From G965267425 sp965267425 (lineage in GTDB: Bacteria; Bacteroidota; Bacteroidia; Flavobacteriales_E; Vicingaceae), in the NCBI GenBank assembly GCA_965267425.1, contig OZ253959.1, forward strand, positions 1,922,001-1,986,000: a stretch of 64,000 nucleotides of DNA, given 5' to 3'. The first letter of the stretch is position 1; every line of letters starts with the position of its first letter. A program made the translations under genes and the position numbers. Positions 62,696 through 64,000 of this stretch are shown piece by piece. Under the pieces are notes generated by a model that did not search any database, was not told the DNA's origin, and saw only the letters and a list, made by a program, of their open reading frames with translations.

Positions 62696-62726
62696 TTGGA
62701 ATCTATGACCTCAAATTCTATATTTG
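62696..62726 (+). promoter_or_regulatory. Promoter for the cyclase-HD gene
   Basis: TTG (62696-62698) and TATATTTG (62719-62726), separated by 20 bases, match the Bacteroidota -33/-7 pattern. The ATG at 62746 is 19 bases downstream, leaving a leader of roughly a dozen bases. The rest of 62550-62695 holds nothing I can support. Confidence 0.6.
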
Positions 62727-62745
62727 TTTGTAAGAGCCATAATTC

Positions 62746-64000
62746 ATGAAAGACGAGAAGGATTTAGTTTACGAAAATTCAAGTCTAAAAAAAATCAATA
62801 AAGAGCTTGAAGGGCAAATCAAGGTGCTGGAAGATCGAATCAGTGACCTGGAAACCCAAAACATAAATTACCGAAATGCCCTGGCCAAGTTACCTCCTGA
62901 ATTGGTAGATAAGGATATCAAAACCTATATGAAGCCGAAGAATTTGCGCTTCAAAATGGCTACTGTATTGTACATTGATATTCAAGGGTTTGGAGATATT
63001 GCCAACGAAGAAAATTCACAACAAATCATTGATGAACTGGATCAGCTATTGGTTCAATTTGATGAAATTTCTAAAAAACATAAAATTCTAAAGATACGGA
63101 CGGTTGGTGATCGATATATGTGCGCGGGAGGTGTCCCAGTTAAAAATAGTACCAACCCATTGGATGTTGTTCTTGCGGCATTGGAAATGCAAGAGATTCT
63201 TGCTCTGAAAAGAGCGGAATATGAAGAAAGAGGTCATAAGTTTTGGGATCTCCGTATAGGAATTCACACTGGAGCTGTAACAGCAACAGCAAGAGGAAAA
63301 AAGAAAATTACCTACGATCTAACTGGTGAAGCGGTTAACATTGCTACACGTATGGCTGCAGCAAGTCAACCTGATAAAATCAACATATCAGATATGACCC
63401 ATGTTTTGGTTCAAGGATATTTTGTGTGTAAATACCATGGGTCAGTGCCAGCAAGGTATTCAGGAAAGCTTGAAATGTATCATATAAAGCGTATTAAACC
63501 TGCTTATTCTGAAGACAGAAAAAAGGGGGTTTTTCCCAACAAAATCTTCCTTACCCGATATGGCTTACGTCAATTCACAGATCTTCAGGAAATCATCTTG
63601 GATAAATTATCAAAGGAGCTTCCATCTTACTTGTATTATCACGATGTAAGACACACCATTGATGTTGTTAATCAAGCAGAATTAATTGGCATTGGTGAAG
63701 GGGTGGATGATGAATCACTGCTGTTGTTAAAAACTGCAGCTTTATTTCACGATTTAGGTCATACCATTGGTTATGATAATCATGAATATTTTGGGACCCA
63801 AATTGTACGAGAAATGTTACCGAATTACAATTACGATGATGAACAAATTGATACGATTTGTGAAATCATTATGGCAACCAAAATGCCACCTGATCCACAG
63901 ACTTTACTTCAACGCATTATCTGTGATTCAGATTTGGATTACTTAGGAAGAAGAGACTTCATTGGCGTTTCAGATACACTTTACCAGGAACTGAAAGAAC
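62746..64000 (+). CDS. Class III nucleotide cyclase fused to an HD domain, C-terminus cut by window edge
   Basis: 418 codons are visible and the frame is open to the window end. Residues 10-45 look like a coiled coil. A class III adenylate/guanylate cyclase domain follows, with metal-binding Asp78 ('LYIDIQGFG') and Asp122 ('TVGDRYM'), Asp191 ('ITYDLTGE') and the transition-state pair Asn198/Arg202 ('NIATRM'). The substrate-selecting Lys (adenylate) or Glu (guanylate) is Arg118. From about 285 an HD domain has His303, His335-Asp336 ('ALFHDLGH') and Asp396 ('CDSDLDYLG'), a full metal set. It is soluble. It could both make and break a cyclic nucleotide, which is inference. Confidence 0.88.
   Translation, partial: MKDEKDLVYENSSLKKINKELEGQIKVLEDRISDLETQNINYRNALAKLPPELVDKDIKTYMKPKNLRFKMATVLYIDIQGFGDIANEENSQQIIDELDQLLVQFDEISKKHKILKIRTVGDRYMCAGGVPVKNSTNPLDVVLAALEMQEILALKRAEYEERGHKFWDLRIGIHTGAVTATARGKKKITYDLTGEAVNIATRMAAASQPDKINISDMTHVLVQGYFVCKYHGSVPARYSGKLEMYHIKRIKPAYSEDRKKGVFPNKIFLTRYGLRQFTDLQEIILDKLSKELPSYLYYHDVRHTIDVVNQAELIGIGEGVDDESLLLLKTAALFHDLGHTIGYDNHEYFGTQIVREMLPNYNYDDEQIDTICEIIMATKMPPDPQTLLQRIICDSDLDYLGRRDFIGVSDTLYQELKE

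Noticed and set aside
1..64000. tRNA, rRNA, CRISPR arrays, insertion sequences, prophage or attachment sites
   Set aside because: I looked for typical tRNA arm sequences, direct-repeat arrays, transposase or integrase genes and terminal repeats and saw none. Small RNAs cannot be ruled out by eye.

Overview
The window is AT-rich chromosomal DNA from a member of the Bacteroidota, most likely order Flavobacteriales. A family such as Crocinitomicaceae is a guess from gene content, not a proven placement. The evidence is: three secreted proteins with C-terminal sorting tails of the type IX secretion system (T9SS) kind; the gliding-motility pair gldF-gldG; a TonB-dependent receptor paired with a DUF4249 lipoprotein; DUF4783, DUF4340 and DUF2795 genes; a long Bacteroidota-type SecA; and repeated matches to the Bacteroidota -7 promoter element TAnnTTTG. 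Genes are packed tightly. No gene-free stretch exceeds about 270 bases. I found no tRNA, rRNA, CRISPR array, insertion sequence or prophage, and no clear pseudogene.

Layout. Bases 1-2173: a PASTA-domain protein (cut by the window edge), D-Ala-D-Ala ligase and the ITPase RdgB. Bases 2362-21782: a surface-glycan locus of about 19 kb. It holds an MBOAT/AlgJ-type O-acetylation pair, a flippase, two SAM methyltransferases, five glycosyltransferases, a GT39-like membrane transferase, a sulfotransferase, a transglutaminase-like membrane protein, an AsnB-type amidotransferase, the dTDP-3-amino-sugar genes fdtA and fdtB, and a polymerase-like membrane protein. The inferred product is a heavily decorated (acetylated, sulfated, methylated, possibly amidated) polysaccharide or protein-linked glycan containing a 3-amino-3,6-dideoxyhexose.

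Bases 21757-34571 are mostly housekeeping genes: rlmH, nadC, ribD, prmC, a BrkB-like protein, an EamA transporter, an IMPACT protein, DinB and DUF922 proteins and a type II NADH dehydrogenase. Two large metallopeptidases lie among them (M36-like with a T9SS tail, and M1). Bases 34697-40257: a duplicated LRR/Ig secreted protein, then lysC-lysA for lysine synthesis. Bases 40459-47203: gldF-gldG-DUF4340, dnaN, an AI-2E family permease and a lipid A-type acyltransferase.

Bases 47335-55570: the TonB receptor/DUF4249 pair faces an operon of an ECF sigma factor, a membrane-anchored protein with an outer-membrane beta-barrel tail, and a PKD lipoprotein. A PKD-repeat T9SS protein lies behind them. Bases 55840-64000: an O-methyltransferase, a cobalamin adenosyltransferase, DUF2795, secA, an LPP20-type lipoprotein, and a class III nucleotide cyclase fused to an HD domain (cut by the window edge).

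The strongest leads are the cyclase-HD fusion with Arg in place of the usual substrate-selecting Lys/Glu, the apparently trans-envelope protein beside the ECF sigma factor, the glycan locus with its transglutaminase-like/AsnB pair, the duplicated LRR-Ig architecture, and the systematic overlap of convergent gene ends. I saw no clear evidence of a wholly undescribed system.
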